From [Phormidium] sp. LEGE 05292 (GTDB lineage: Bacteria; Cyanobacteriota; Cyanobacteriia; Cyanobacteriales; Aerosakkonemataceae), in contig NZ_JADEWG010000021.1 in assembly GCF_015207735.1 (NCBI RefSeq), positions 1 through 64,000 of the forward strand: a DNA stretch of 64,000 nt, written 5' to 3'. Made by a program: the position numbers and the translations under genes. Positions within the stretch are counted from its first letter, which is position 1; each line of letters opens with the position of its first letter. The notes beneath the pieces were generated by a model. It did not search any database. It saw only the letters and a list, made by a program, of their open reading frames with translations, and was not told where the DNA came from. Shown here piece after piece: positions 45,288 through 55,434 of the stretch.

Positions 45288-46141
45288 AGTTACTCGATAA
45301 ATACTTAAACGATGTAGTCAAACTATTAGCACCAGAAGCTAAACAATATAATCTAAGACCACCAAAAGGAATGTTATTCTGGGGACCACCGGGTACTGGT
45401 AAAAGTTTAAGTGCAAAACTGACTGCCAAAAAATTAGGCTATGCACTACTAGCAATGAGTTGGGGTAACATTTTAGGTAGTGCCAATCCAGACCGAGCTT
45501 TAGCTAAAATTTTAGAGACAGCAGAACATTTAGGCGGTTGTGTATTATTTGCAGATGATTTCGACAAAGGATTTGCTGGGTGGGATTTTAACGCAGATGG
45601 TGGTATAGCGAGAAGGTTATCGCAGAAATTACTAACTTGGATGCAAGAACAGACTTCTGATGTACTGATGTTAGCTACCGTTAAGCGATTGGGAATGCTA
45701 CCTTCTGAATTAATTCGGAGGTTTGATGATGGTGGTATCTGGTTTGTCGATTTACCCCATAATGGTGCCAGGTACGAAATTTTTAATCTGCACCTGGCTA
45801 AATATTTCCCACAGCAATTTGGTGAAGGTCAACAAAATCCTTGGAGCGATCGCCAATGGTATTCGCTACTATCTGATTATGCTGGTGCTACCCCAGCTGA
45901 GATTGCTAATGCTGTCAAATGTTGTGCCGAACGTGCATATTGTCAAGGCCGACCTGGTAAAATTGAACTGGCTGACTTGCGCTATCAAAGAACTCAGTTT
46001 GTACTATCCTCACAGCGAAGTTCTGAAGATATTCAAGCTATTCGCAATCAAGCATCATTTGCTAAACCAGCATCGGGTGAAGATACTTCTAAATTTGCTA
46101 CCACCAAACCTGACGGTGTGACAACTATGGCTAAAAGGTAG
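45233..46141 (+). CDS. AAA+ ATPase, N-terminally shortened Ycf46-like
   Basis: The 302-residue protein has Walker A WGPPGTGKSLSAK, Walker B GGCVLFADDFDKGF, a sensor-1-like VLMLATVKRLGMLP and the Arg finger region ELIRRFDDGGIWFVDLP. The C-terminal helical lid follows. Ycf46 relatives have an extra N-terminal domain of about 200 residues, which is absent; the frame starts just before GGLELLDKYL at a junction with a kinase fragment. It may be a remodelled ATPase of unknown function. The start codon is uncertain. Confidence 0.65.
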   Translation: MPPSVSDLWCNIRFAGGLELLDKYLNDVVKLLAPEAKQYNLRPPKGMLFWGPPGTGKSLSAKLTAKKLGYALLAMSWGNILGSANPDRALAKILETAEHLGGCVLFADDFDKGFAGWDFNADGGIARRLSQKLLTWMQEQTSDVLMLATVKRLGMLPSELIRRFDDGGIWFVDLPHNGARYEIFNLHLAKYFPQQFGEGQQNPWSDRQWYSLLSDYAGATPAEIANAVKCCAERAYCQGRPGKIELADLRYQRTQFVLSSQRSSEDIQAIRNQASFAKPASGEDTSKFATTKPDGVTTMAKR

Positions 46142-46565
46142 ACTGGATAAGTATCTCGGCTCTTCGACCTCGCTGATAATAAGGTCGTTTATGTGGACTT
46201 AATGACATTAATTGAGCAGTTTGTTCATGCAACAAAGTCAAAGATTCCACCCAAGCATAGCCGTGTATACCAATATAAAAGCTGCTATGACGGCGCTCTC
46301 GTTCGACGTTTTTCCTTAACGTGACCGACATATTTAACTACTCCCTTATTTTTGATTTTTTCTCCTGACATAATCGAACTGGTGTAAGCTAAAGTAATCA
46401 ATATAATTAAGGCAATTAAGCGGTTGTCAGAGATACCTGTTGACTCTAAATTATAGCCACCACTTTTATAATCTCGAAACATTTCCTCGATACCAAACCG
46501 TTTTTGATAAGCTGATAAAGCTTGTTTTCAATCTGTGAAATTGGTCAAAATAAATCAAGCTTCTT
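46131..46565 (-). pseudogene. Decayed C-terminal part of an IS4-family transposase
   Basis: The minus strand encodes YQKRFGIEEMFRDYKSGGYN (the IS4 catalytic Glu region) and KGVVKYVGHVKEKRRT. After a frameshift it continues with ERRHSSFYIGIHGYAWVESL and MSLSPHKRPYYQRGRRA. Two TGA stops at 46528-46530 and 46555-46557 stand where Trp codons are expected. The gene is dead and lacks its N-terminal half. Confidence 0.85.
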
Positions 46566-46876
46566 CTGTGGAAATGCCACGATCGCTTCGATAGCGAAAG
46601 TTAATAAATCTTGCAACTCTTGATACATATTGTGTTTGTTAAATCTTTTTTAGGGAAGCGGCGATCGCCGCTAGAACGAAAATTCTTCCAGTTGGTTAAT
46701 TATTCGAGGTCAATTTGGTTTTTTTCTGGCTATGACTGGGTTTGAGCTTCTTATTGTCAGCCATTAAATCCAAAATCTTCTCACAGGAAGAGAGTGAAAT
46801 GGTTGTAATTTCTTAAAATTCCTTATATTAACGCATGATTCATGGAGTGTATTTCGAGGGAGTTTTATAATTGCTC
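46566..46876. other. Intergenic stretch after the IS4 remnant
   Basis: About 310 bp with a GCGGCGATCGCCGC palindrome near 46660 and no gene recognised. It is probably further mobile-element debris. Confidence 0.4.
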
Positions 46877-48694
46877 ATGAATTATTTACATAACTATTAT
46901 CTGACTGAAGCGGAGAAAGCACGGGGTTATTGTCAGTGGTTTGAAGCAGAAGAATTGTATGAACAAGCGATTCAAACTGCTAGAGATAATGGATCTATTC
47001 AAGAAGAAGCGTTAGCCTATGAATTAGCTGCCAAATTTTACCTGTTGCGTGGCCGGGAAAAATTTGCTCAAACTTACATGAAAGAAGCTCACTACTGTTA
47101 TGAACGGTGGGGAGCCACTGCAAAAGTCAAAGATTTAGAAACTGGCTATCCACAATTCTTTGCCCAATCGTCGGCTGTAGCTGGCTTACCAAAACAAGCA
47201 GAAACTGCACTCCGGGATAGTGAAGCGAGATATCAGCTCCTGTTTGAGAATAATCCCAATCCCATGTGGATTTTTGACGCTCACACACTAGCATTTCTAA
47301 TGGTCAATGACGCAGCTATTCAGCATTATGGCTACTCAATTGATGAATTTTTAGCAATGACCATTCTTGATATTCGACCCAGTACAGATGGTTCAAAGCT
47401 CGTCAATCACGTCAGTTGGCTTAGAAATACACTTTACACGCATTCTGGAGAGTGGCAGCATTGCCAGAAAGACGGCACCGTGATTGATGTGGAAATTACG
47501 TCACACGCGATCGTTTGGTCAGGGGTGGCGGCTCGATGCGTTCTGGTGAAAGACATTACGGAACGAAAACGTACAGAACGATTACTGGCAAATTACAACC
47601 AGACATTAGAGCAACAGGTTGCAGACCGAACAGCAGCTTTACGGGAAAGCGAAGCGGCATTGCGCGATGTCTACGACGAGCTTCGCTTACGAGAGCAGGA
47701 ACTGCGGTTAATCACCAATGCACTCCCTGTTTGTATCAGCTATGTGGATGCCAAGCAGCGCTATCGCTTTGTTAACAGCACTTACGAGGACTGGTTTAAC
47801 CGCTCTCGAGAGCAGATTTTGGGCAAGCCTGTTCGTGAACTCTTAGGCGAGCAGGCGTATGAAGTGTTTGAATCGTACATCAATCAAGTATTTGCAGGGC
47901 AAACGGTGACGATGGAAGCAGAAATGCCCCTGCCATCTGGCAACAAGTATATCAGTGCGATCTTGATTCCTGATTTCGCGCGGGATGGTCAAGTGAGAGG
48001 ATACTATGCTCTAAGTACAGACATCAGCGAGCAGCGCCATGCCGCAATGCGCGAACGCAAACGCACTGAGGAGGCATTACTTTTAAACGAACGCAACCGC
48101 ATGGCGAGAGAAATTCACGACACGCTCGCTCAGGCATTTACTAGCATCATCTTTCACTTAGAATCCGCTAATTTGAGACTCACTACTGATTTAGAAACAG
48201 CCCAAGCGCTACTTAAAACCGGGCGCGAGCTCGCTCGTTCTGGGCTAGCTGAAGCACGGCGATCGGTAGAGGCACTGCGTCCCCAGGCACTAGAAAATTG
48301 TGACCTCTACAGTGCCCTCCAGCAACTAACAAAGCAGATGTTTTTCCACACCGAAACGCGAGTAACCTACAACCTGGTCGGTTCGGTTTTTCCCTTAGAA
48401 TCGATTGTAGAAAACAACCTGTTGCGGATTGGGCAGGAGGCGTTGCACAATGCCTTGAAATATGCCAAAGCCAGCGAAATTCGGATCGAGTTAGTGTATG
48501 AGCGATCGCGCTTCACCCTGCGGATCGCAGATGATGGTCAAGGTTTTGTCCTGAACAAAGATTCGAGCGGCGGGTTTGGTTTACTGGGGATGACTGAACG
48601 AGCCGAGCGCATTGGTGCAAACTTGACGATTCAGAGTATACCCGGACGGGGAACAGAAATTGTCGTATTGGTCGAACTGAGGAAGCCATCATGA
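46877..48694 (+). CDS. NarL-type sensor histidine kinase with TPR-like/PAS/PAS/HisKA_3 domains
   Basis: The protein of about 605 residues has two PAS domains (about 120-235 and 270-395). A HisKA_3 domain with MAREIHDTLAQAFTS (His near 414) and an ATPase domain (IGQEALHNALKYAKA, IADDGQGF, GGFGLLGMTERAERIG) follow. The first 105 residues (AEKARGYCQWFEAEELYEQAI ... HYCYERWGATAKVKDLETGY) match the end of the helical part of giant Ser/Thr kinase-ATPase sensors, so this gene may be the tail of such a kinase that acquired its own start. It overlaps its response regulator by 4 bp (ATGA). No membrane segment. Confidence 0.88.
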   Translation: MNYLHNYYLTEAEKARGYCQWFEAEELYEQAIQTARDNGSIQEEALAYELAAKFYLLRGREKFAQTYMKEAHYCYERWGATAKVKDLETGYPQFFAQSSAVAGLPKQAETALRDSEARYQLLFENNPNPMWIFDAHTLAFLMVNDAAIQHYGYSIDEFLAMTILDIRPSTDGSKLVNHVSWLRNTLYTHSGEWQHCQKDGTVIDVEITSHAIVWSGVAARCVLVKDITERKRTERLLANYNQTLEQQVADRTAALRESEAALRDVYDELRLREQELRLITNALPVCISYVDAKQRYRFVNSTYEDWFNRSREQILGKPVRELLGEQAYEVFESYINQVFAGQTVTMEAEMPLPSGNKYISAILIPDFARDGQVRGYYALSTDISEQRHAAMRERKRTEEALLLNERNRMAREIHDTLAQAFTSIIFHLESANLRLTTDLETAQALLKTGRELARSGLAEARRSVEALRPQALENCDLYSALQQLTKQMFFHTETRVTYNLVGSVFPLESIVENNLLRIGQEALHNALKYAKASEIRIELVYERSRFTLRIADDGQGFVLNKDSSGGFGLLGMTERAERIGANLTIQSIPGRGTEIVVLVELRKPS

Positions 48695-49317
48695 GCGTTT
48701 CTCCTATTGATGTGCTGATTGTGGATGACCATGTGATGGTGGCACAGGGTCTAGCCAGTTTGCTCGCATCACAGTCAGACATCAGGATAATTGGACTTGC
48801 CAGTAATGGGCGTGAAGCGCTCGACCTGTTTGGCCAGCATCAACCAGATATTGTGTTGATGGATCTACGAATGCCGGAAATGGGTGGGGTAGAGGCAATA
48901 ATTACCATTTGTACTCAATTCAAGCAGGCTCGAATTATTGTATTGACAACCTACGATGGAGATGAAGATATTTATCGCGGATTGCGGGCTGGGGCTAAAG
49001 GATATTTACTCAAAGATGCCGAGGCTCAGGAACTCTTAAGCGCAATTCGGGCAGTTCATGCAGGACAACAACACATTCCACCTTCCGTCGGTGCAAAATT
49101 GGTTGAACGCATGGGTATTCCAGAATTAAGCGCTCGCGAGTTAGAAGTGCTGAACTTGATGGCAAGGGGCAAGAATAACCAACAGATAAGCACCGACCTT
49201 TTAATTAGTGAGAGTACCGTCAAGTTTCACACTAAGAATATTATGGGTAAGCTGGGAGCAAAGGATCGGACACAAGCAATCATTACAGCACTCAAGCGAG
49301 GGATAATCACAATTTGA
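48691..49317 (+). CDS. NarL/FixJ-family response regulator
   Basis: The 208-residue protein has a receiver domain (VDDHVMV, IVLMDLRMPEMGG, TTYDGD, LLKDAE) and a LuxR-type HTH (LSARELEVLNLMARGKNNQQ, ISTDLLISESTVKFHTKNIMGKLGAKDRTQAI). Its start overlaps the stop of the HisKA_3 kinase, so it is the cognate partner. It is a transcription regulator acting as a dimer; targets are unknown. Confidence 0.95.
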   Translation: MSVSPIDVLIVDDHVMVAQGLASLLASQSDIRIIGLASNGREALDLFGQHQPDIVLMDLRMPEMGGVEAIITICTQFKQARIIVLTTYDGDEDIYRGLRAGAKGYLLKDAEAQELLSAIRAVHAGQQHIPPSVGAKLVERMGIPELSARELEVLNLMARGKNNQQISTDLLISESTVKFHTKNIMGKLGAKDRTQAIITALKRGIITI

Positions 49318-49420
49318 CATACTCCCCTTGTTGAAAGGAAGGGGATTCAAAGGCAACAACCTGTCTATGAGACAGGTAAAAAACTCTCCTTGAGCGGGGC
49401 GACAAGCAGTGAAAATTTTC
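49316..49420 (-). mobile_element. Probable end of an IS200/IS605-type element (no transposase left)
   Basis: Read on the minus strand, a segment containing GAGAGTTTTTTACC, a CTGTCTCATAGACAG hairpin, GTTGCCTTTGAATCCCC and a CCTTCCTTTCAACAAGG hairpin resembles the right end that follows tnpB in cyanobacterial elements. No tnpA or tnpB is nearby. The resemblance is from memory and needs an alignment. Confidence 0.45.
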
Positions 49421-49499
49421 CTTATAGTAAGTTCATACTTGTTGCGGAGGTTTAGCAAACTTATCGGGCAGCAACACTTTTTCTAAATGGACTGAATGG

Positions 49500-50045
49500 A
49501 TGGAGCGGCTAAACTATCCGAATCGAGCTATCTTAGCGATCGCTCCCCACGACCACTTGCAAGGTGTCATCGATGCACCCACGACTCTGATTGAGTATGG
49601 CGACTACCAATGTCCTTACTGTGCCCAAATGCACAAGATGATTCAAACGATTCAACACCAACTCAATCCTCAATTCTGCTTTGTGTTTCGTCACTTTCCC
49701 CAAAGTCAGTTTCATTTCCAGGCACAAAAAGCAGCCGAGGCAGCCGAAGCAGCTGCTGCTCAGGGACAGTTTTGGCAAATGCACAATCTGCTGTTTGAGC
49801 GTCAGAAATTCCTCAATGATGGCAATTTGTTGGAATATGCCAACGAATTAGGACTAGATCTCTATGAGTTCCTCGGGGCGATCGCTCAACGCCAATATGC
49901 TGACCGAGTGGCTCAAGATATCTCCAGCGGCATTCAAGGTGGAGTGGCTTGTACCCCAACCCTATTCATCAACGGAAGTCGCTACAACGATGCCTGGGAA
50001 GTGGAGCGATTGTCCACAGCTATTCAAAACCAAGAAGCACAATAG
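49500..50045 (+). CDS. DsbA-family thioredoxin-fold protein
   Basis: The 181-residue protein has the thioredoxin-like DsbA active site C-x2-C in YGDYQCPYCAQM, FVFRHFPQSQFHF, the helical insert and the cis-Pro region GVACTPTLFINGSRY. No signal peptide is seen, so it probably acts in the cytosol as a FrnE-like dithiol oxidoreductase. The sequence is less AT-rich than the surrounding host genes. It lies next to a fragment of an alpha/beta hydrolase and an NmrA-type SDR. Confidence 0.88.
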   Translation: MERLNYPNRAILAIAPHDHLQGVIDAPTTLIEYGDYQCPYCAQMHKMIQTIQHQLNPQFCFVFRHFPQSQFHFQAQKAAEAAEAAAAQGQFWQMHNLLFERQKFLNDGNLLEYANELGLDLYEFLGAIAQRQYADRVAQDISSGIQGGVACTPTLFINGSRYNDAWEVERLSTAIQNQEAQ

Positions 50046-50098
50046 CGTAGTTAGGAAAGTGGGGAAATCCTTTCGTCTAGATAGAAGGAGAAACATAG

Positions 50099-50252
50099 AT
50101 GTCTGTAGTCTTTGTACATGGTGTTCCAGATACCTATCGTCAATCAGCGCGAACTCAGTCGTGTAATCCAGGTTAAATGGTTTAGCTGAACTTTCAGCCA
50201 CCCGATCGCTGTTCGTCCATGCAGCGGCTGAATTAAAGAAACATCTGCAATA
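50099..50252 (+). pseudogene. Remnant of an alpha/beta-hydrolase (haloalkane dehalogenase/epoxide hydrolase-like)
   Basis: After a good ribosome-binding site (AGAAGGAG) the frame encodes MSVVFVHGVPDTYRQ, the typical first strand and oxyanion loop, then stops after 25 codons (at 50176). A later frame ends LFVHAAAELKKHLQ, the tail of such a protein. The middle is deleted. Confidence 0.65.
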
Positions 50253-50291
50253 GGTAAATCAAGTTTTCTCTCATATTATGGGAATTTGGTC

Positions 50292-51041
50292 ATGAAAATT
50301 GTTGTTATTGGCGGTAATGGGCTGATCGGTAAAAAACTCGTGAGTAGGCTGCGTGAGGTCGGACATGAGGTGGTGGCAGCATCCCCTTCTTCGGGTGTTA
50401 ACGCTGTTACGGGTGCAGGACTAGCTGATGTGTTGGTAGGTGCAAAGGTTGTGGTCGATGTGACGAACTCACCCTCTTTCGAGGATGAAGCGGTGCTAGA
50501 GTTCTTCGAGAAGTCATCCCATAATCTGCTGGCAGCGGAGACTAAAGCAGGTGTAGGTCATCATCTGGCATTGTCGATCGTCGGTGTCGAGCGCCTCCCC
50601 GATAGTGGCTATATGCGGGCGAAAGTTGTTCAGGAGAAGCTGATCGAGTCCGCTGGGATACCCTATACGATTCTGCGTGCTACCCAGTTCTTCGAGTTGA
50701 TGGGAGCGATCGTTCAATCCGCAACCGATGGGCAAACAGTTCGCTTGCCTTCTGCCTTGATGCAGCCTGTTTTGTCAGATGACGTTGCTGCCATGTTAGC
50801 CGAACTCGCACTTGGAGAACCAGTCAACGGCATCGTTGAACTCGCAGGTCCCGATCGATTCCGTTTCGACGAACTCATCAGCCAATTCTTGAGTGCAAAT
50901 CACGACACGCGCCTTGTGGTTGCAGACAGTCAAGCTCGTTACTTTGGTGTCAAGTTGGACGAGCAATCTCTTGTTCCACAGGGCAACTCGCGCATCGGTT
51001 CGACCCATTTTAAGGACTGGCTCAACCAGGCGAGCGCCTAA
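50292..51041 (+). CDS. NmrA-like SDR (NAD(P)-binding) protein
   Basis: The 249-residue protein begins [20 protein letters not shown], a G-x-x-G-x-x-G cofactor motif. [15 protein letters not shown] and the NmrA-like [20 protein letters not shown] and [12 protein letters not shown] follow. The Tyr and Lys of YMRAK may be catalytic. It could be a quinone- or flavin-reducing or regulatory NAD(P)-binding protein. The ATG was chosen over a TTG two codons earlier. It shares its base composition with dsbA-like DNA upstream, which suggests joint arrival. Confidence 0.85.
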   Translation: MKIVVIGGNGLIGKKLVSRLREVGHEVVAASPSSGVNAVTGAGLADVLVGAKVVVDVTNSPSFEDEAVLEFFEKSSHNLLAAETKAGVGHHLALSIVGVERLPDSGYMRAKVVQEKLIESAGIPYTILRATQFFELMGAIVQSATDGQTVRLPSALMQPVLSDDVAAMLAELALGEPVNGIVELAGPDRFRFDELISQFLSANHDTRLVVADSQARYFGVKLDEQSLVPQGNSRIGSTHFKDWLNQASA

Positions 51042-51160
51042 CGAGCGGGATTGTTCTTAGCGATAGGAATGTAGTTCCACTGCAAACCAAGACGCTTCCA
51101 TCCCTGTGGTTCACTTCGTTTGACATTAATTGATAATTGGCGGGAGCAACCCGCCGAAAT

Positions 51161-51261
51161 GCTATTAGATTGATTCGGAAATGAACTCTAGCTAGTAATT
51201 CTTCAATACTAAAAGGTTTAACTACATAATCATCGGCTCCGGCATCTAAACCAGCAACGCG
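51161..51261 (-). pseudogene. Fragment of a response-regulator receiver domain
   Basis: [20 protein letters not shown], then [10 protein letters not shown], is the alpha4-alpha5 end of an OmpR-type receiver, without start or remainder. Confidence 0.75.
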
Positions 51262-51279
51262 ATCGCTTCAAATGTAAGC

Positions 51280-51675
51280 TTATCTTGAAATGAAATTCCT
51301 AGTACTGATGGCGACTCCTTCGTTAAGTCCCAATTTCATTAAAGTGCCACGCAGGTTAACTGATGCGGGAACGGTGGGTTTGCCTTCGGATAAGCGTTTG
51401 AGGTTGTTGGCGATCGCACGTCCCTGTTGATAAGCAACTTGTGCGGTGGAAGGTTGAGGATTTTCGCTTTCTACTGCACAGTCTCCTGCGGCAAAAACTT
51501 CGGGAAAATCTGGCAGTTGTAAGATTGGCGTAACGATTAAGCGTCCTCGTTTGTCGCGCTTTTCCGGTGAAATTGATAAATTCATCAAAAAGGGATTGGG
51601 AGCAGTTCCGGCTGTCCAGGCAATTGTTCCGGCTGGTAAAATTTGGGTTTGTTCTTGTTGGCGATATTCGATCGC
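51280..51675 (-). pseudogene. Internal fragment of a type II NADH dehydrogenase (NDH-2)
   Basis: The frame ILPAGTIAWTAGTAPNPFLM ... LIVTPILQLPDFPEVFAAGDCA ... QPSTAQVAYQQGRAIANNL ... RGTLMKLGLNEGVA is the FAD/NAD-binding C-terminal half of NDH-2. Its N-terminal FAD domain and membrane-anchor tail are missing, and it is abutted by unrelated DNA at both ends. Confidence 0.8.
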
Positions 51676-51676
51676 T

Positions 51677-51945
51677 ATCAAGTACGACAACAACAGAAAA
51701 TTTATTGGTATTATAAATTACAGGCAACTGAACCGATTTTTGAGCAAACAAAAGATCCCCAAAAGAAGAGTAAGTATAAACATTTGGGACGGGCCTTTTG
51801 TGAGGAGCATATCACCGCAGTCGTCCAGGTGGTTAGACGTAGCCAAATTGATGAACTTGAACGGACTATTAATTCTTTAACTAACAGTTTAATTGACTTA
51901 TATTATGACGGTGAAAGTGAAATTATTCCCGATAAGCTTGATTGA
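51677..51945 (+). pseudogene. Unidentified gene fragment
   Basis: A plus-strand frame reads YQVRQQQKIYWYYKLQATEP ... IFEQTKDPQKKSKYKHLGRA ... VVQVVRRSQIDELERTINSL and ends EIIPDKLD. It looks like a real helical protein tail but starts abruptly at the NDH-2 junction. Family not recognised. Confidence 0.4.
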
Positions 51946-52430
51946 TTAGTTCCTAAATTTTTGGCCTGACCTCTTGATATTAAAGCTTGTTAAACAATAA
52001 ATTGCTTCGCGTTTATTCATCGCGAAATACTTTTCCTCTTTGTCCAAAGTCCAATTGTTAATCTAAGAGTGAGAGGAAACTGAGCAGTTATAAAGAATAG
52101 GTTAATAGATTTATGAAAAACTCTCAGGAAATTTTCAGGAAAAATTTATAGCAATTTGCTATTAATAAAGTACAATAAATTACAAACCATCTTATAGCAA
52201 CCCAAAATCAACAGGAAAAAATTCTTCTCCTCCTTCTCTTTCTTCGCGTCCTTTGCGTCCTACCCTGCGGGAAGGCTACGCCTAATGCGGTTCAAAAAAA
52301 ACTTTATAAACCCTGGCTGAATATTTAATAAAATATAACCATAATATTAATAGATTTTTCAGTTTGCTCTCAGTCCGATCGCATTTTTCCCAGCCATACT
52401 TTTAGATAAAGTGATCAGGAGAATAAAACT
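51946..52430. other. AT-rich leader of the glucosidase gene with a dispersed repeat
   Basis: It holds the second TTCTTCGCGTCCTTTGCGTCC-type repeat (52228-52305, interrupted by a HIP1-like GCTACGCC segment) and otherwise nothing recognisable. The promoter of the GH63 gene should lie here. Confidence 0.5.
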
Positions 52431-55148
52431 ATGACCAAGCAAACACCAGAAGTAACTCGTCTAGAAGCTACTCGGATGCAAACAGCAGACTGGCAAAAAT
52501 GGGGCCCCTATTTAAGCGAAAGACAGTGGGGAACAGTGCGTGAAGACTACAGTACTGATGGGAGTGCTTGGGACTATTTTACTCACGAGCAAGCCCGATC
52601 GCGTACCTATCGTTGGGGTGAAGATGGAATTGCGGGAATTTCCGATCGCCATCAACAATTATGTTTTGCGATCGCACTTTGGAATGGTGCCGATCCTATT
52701 CTTAAAGAGCGCATTTTTGGACTGACAGGAAATGAAGGTAATCATGGTGAAGATGCCAAAGATTATTACTTTTACTTGGATAGTACGCCAACTCATTCCT
52801 ACATGAAAGCGTTGTATAAATATCCTCAGTCAGCTTTCCCTTACGCTGAATTAGTAGCAGAAAATCGCCGCCGTAGTCGCCATGAATTAGAATTTGAATT
52901 GTTAGATACTGACGTATTTGATGAAAATCGTTATTTTGATGTATTTGTAGAATATGCCAAGCAGTCGCCCGAAGATATTTTAATTAAAATCACGATCGCT
53001 AACCGAGGATTAGAAACCAAAACTTTGCACTTGTTACCTACACTTTGGTTCCGCAATACTTGGTCATGGAATGGAGATGAAAATAAACCTATTTTACAAG
53101 CGGTAAATGATGAAAACAGCACCATTATTGCCTCTCATTCAACATTAGGCAAATACCAATTAAGCTGTTTGGGAAACCCAGAATTATTGTTTACTGAAAA
53201 CGAAACCAACAACGAAAAATTGTTTGGTGATCCTAATGCTTCACCTTACGTAAAAGATGGCATTAATAACTACATTGTCGAAGGAAATAGAGAGGCGGTA
53301 AATCCAGCAAAAATTGGCACAAAAGCCGCTGCTCATTACTTACTAACAATTGCAGCCGGAGAAAGTAAAACTGTACAGCTACGGCTTTCTTCTATTCCAG
53401 ATATTAACACTAATGGAATGTATGCTTTACATTCTAAACCTTTCGATAATTTTGAAGCAATTTTCGCAATCCGTCAAAAAGAAGCCGATGAATTCTATCA
53501 GAATTTAACACCATATCCCCTTGATAATAAATTGCGAAATATCCAACGACAAGCATTAGCTGGAATGTTGTGGAATAAGCAGTATTACAACTACTATGTT
53601 AACGTTTGGTTAAAGGGTGATTCTGCTACACCGCCTGTTCCAGCAGAGAGGAAAAAAAGTAGAAATAGTGAGTGGTTTCATCTCCAATGTGAAGACATTC
53701 TTTCCATGTGTGATAAATGGGAATATCCCTGGTTTGCTGCTTGGGATTTAGCATTTCATTGCATCCCTTTAACAATGGTCGATCCTGAGTTTGCGAAGAG
53801 TCAACTCGATCTGTTGACGCGGGAGTGGTATATGCACCCAAATGGGCAAATTCCCGCTTATGAATGGTCTTTTAGTGATGTTAATCCGCCTGTTCATGCT
53901 TGGGCAACTTGGCGCGTTTACAAGATTGAGCAGAAGATGTGGGGAAGAAGCGATCGCCAATTTTTAGAAAGAGTATTTCAAAAGCTTTTACTGAATTTTA
54001 CTTGGTGGGTAAACCGCAAAGATGTAGAAGGTAAAAACGTTTTTCAAGGTGGTTTTTTGGGATTAGATAATATTGGAGTGTTCGATCGCAGCGCCGCCTT
54101 ACCAACTGGAGGCTATCTCGATCAATCTGATGGTACTAGTTGGATGGGAATGTATTGCTTGAATATGCTAGAAATTGCTTTAGAATTAGCAAAAACTAAT
54201 CCAGTTTATGAGGATATTGCAACTAAATTCTTTGAGCATTTTATCTACATTTCTGATGCGATGAACCACATGGGCGAGGATGGAACTAGCTTGTGGGATG
54301 ATGAAGATGGTTTCTATTACGATGTGTTGCGTTTACCTAATAATGATTCGATTAAATTGAAAGTGCGATCGATGGTTGGGTTAATTCCCTTATTTGCCGT
54401 AGAAACTATCGAATCGGAAACTTTGAAACAATTTCCCGCTTTTAAAGCAAGAGTTGAATGGTTCATTAAAAACCGCGTTGACTTGGTACAAAATATTGCT
54501 TGTATGCGACGGGAAGGTGTGGGAGAAAGGCGGTTATTAGCGATCGCATATCCCGAAAAACTACGTCGCATTCTGCAAAAAATGTTAGATGAAACCGAAT
54601 TTTTGAGTCCTTACGGAATTCGTTCCCTCTCTCGTTGTCATGCTGAAAAACCCTACACTCTTCATGCTAACGGCAATGAATTTCGAGTAAATTATGAACC
54701 TGCGGAATCTAGCAGCGGTTTGTTCGGTGGTAACTCTAATTGGCGTGGCCCAATTTGGTTCCCTGTTAACTATTTACTAATAGAAGCTTTGCAAAAATTT
54801 CATTACTATTTTGGTGATACTTTCCAAGTAGAATGTCCTACAGGTTCAGGTAATTTTATGAATTTGTGGGAAGTCGCCAGCGAACTTTCTCAACGATTAA
54901 CGCGAATATTTGAGACAGATTCATTCGGTAAACGTCCTGTTTATGGAGACACTACAAAGTTTCAAACTGACCCACATTGGCGCGATTTAATCCTATTTTA
55001 TGAATACTTTCATGGCGATAATGGAGCAGGTATTGGCGCAAGTCACCAAACAGGTTGGACAGGTTTAGTTGCCAAACTAATTCATCAATATGCCGCTTAT
55101 GAAGGGCAAGATATAATACCAGATTTGGCAATAAAAACGCCTGTTTAA
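52431..55148 (+). CDS. GH63-type glucosidase (MGH1-like)
   Basis: The 905-residue protein matches the large cyanobacterial glucosidases related to eukaryotic processing alpha-glucosidase I and to mannosyl/glucosylglycerate hydrolases ([68 protein letters not shown]). An (alpha/alpha)6 catalytic barrel is expected in the second half; the acidic residues of [13 protein letters not shown] and [18 protein letters not shown] are candidates for catalysis. No signal peptide, so cytosolic. The AGGAG before ATAAAACT is a good ribosome-binding site. Its substrate, perhaps a glucosylated compatible solute, is inference. Confidence 0.85.
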   Translation: MTKQTPEVTRLEATRMQTADWQKWGPYLSERQWGTVREDYSTDGSAWDYFTHEQARSRTYRWGEDGIAGISDRHQQLCFAIALWNGADPILKERIFGLTGNEGNHGEDAKDYYFYLDSTPTHSYMKALYKYPQSAFPYAELVAENRRRSRHELEFELLDTDVFDENRYFDVFVEYAKQSPEDILIKITIANRGLETKTLHLLPTLWFRNTWSWNGDENKPILQAVNDENSTIIASHSTLGKYQLSCLGNPELLFTENETNNEKLFGDPNASPYVKDGINNYIVEGNREAVNPAKIGTKAAAHYLLTIAAGESKTVQLRLSSIPDINTNGMYALHSKPFDNFEAIFAIRQKEADEFYQNLTPYPLDNKLRNIQRQALAGMLWNKQYYNYYVNVWLKGDSATPPVPAERKKSRNSEWFHLQCEDILSMCDKWEYPWFAAWDLAFHCIPLTMVDPEFAKSQLDLLTREWYMHPNGQIPAYEWSFSDVNPPVHAWATWRVYKIEQKMWGRSDRQFLERVFQKLLLNFTWWVNRKDVEGKNVFQGGFLGLDNIGVFDRSAALPTGGYLDQSDGTSWMGMYCLNMLEIALELAKTNPVYEDIATKFFEHFIYISDAMNHMGEDGTSLWDDEDGFYYDVLRLPNNDSIKLKVRSMVGLIPLFAVETIESETLKQFPAFKARVEWFIKNRVDLVQNIACMRREGVGERRLLAIAYPEKLRRILQKMLDETEFLSPYGIRSLSRCHAEKPYTLHANGNEFRVNYEPAESSSGLFGGNSNWRGPIWFPVNYLLIEALQKFHYYFGDTFQVECPTGSGNFMNLWEVASELSQRLTRIFETDSFGKRPVYGDTTKFQTDPHWRDLILFYEYFHGDNGAGIGASHQTGWTGLVAKLIHQYAAYEGQDIIPDLAIKTPV

Positions 55149-55383
55149 GCAAGATTTGTAGGGGCGATCGCGTAGCGTACCCCTACAAGGTTAATTTGCC
55201 GATATTATTCAAAAATAATAAATTTTGTCAGGAATTATAAGGACATTTTAAGAATGAATTGTTATGGTTAGTGCGATCGCACTTTGTTTTTAGCAGGGAG
55301 AGGGCGATCGCATTTTCTTTTTTGGGTGGGGTGGGGAGAGTGCGATCGCTAAATCCCTTGGTCTTGCCATTTCCAGCTTTATT
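55149..55383. other. Repeat-rich intergenic stretch
   Basis: It contains a TTGTAGGGG/CCCCTACAA palindrome interrupted by a HIP1 site at about 55157-55188, and four further GCGATCGC-type sites within about 100 bp. No gene recognised. Confidence 0.5.
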
Positions 55384-55414
55384 GTCACTTATAGTCTGTA
55401 GACTTATAAACTAC
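55384..55414 (+). promoter_or_regulatory. C-box operator of the restriction-modification controller
   Basis: ACTTATAGTCTGTAGACTTATAAACTAC matches the known controller-protein operators of type II systems (paired GACT/AGTC half-sites around TGT with TATA-like spacing). It ends about 20 bp before the C gene start. Confidence 0.8.
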
Positions 55415-55434
55415 TATTCACTCAACATTAGACT

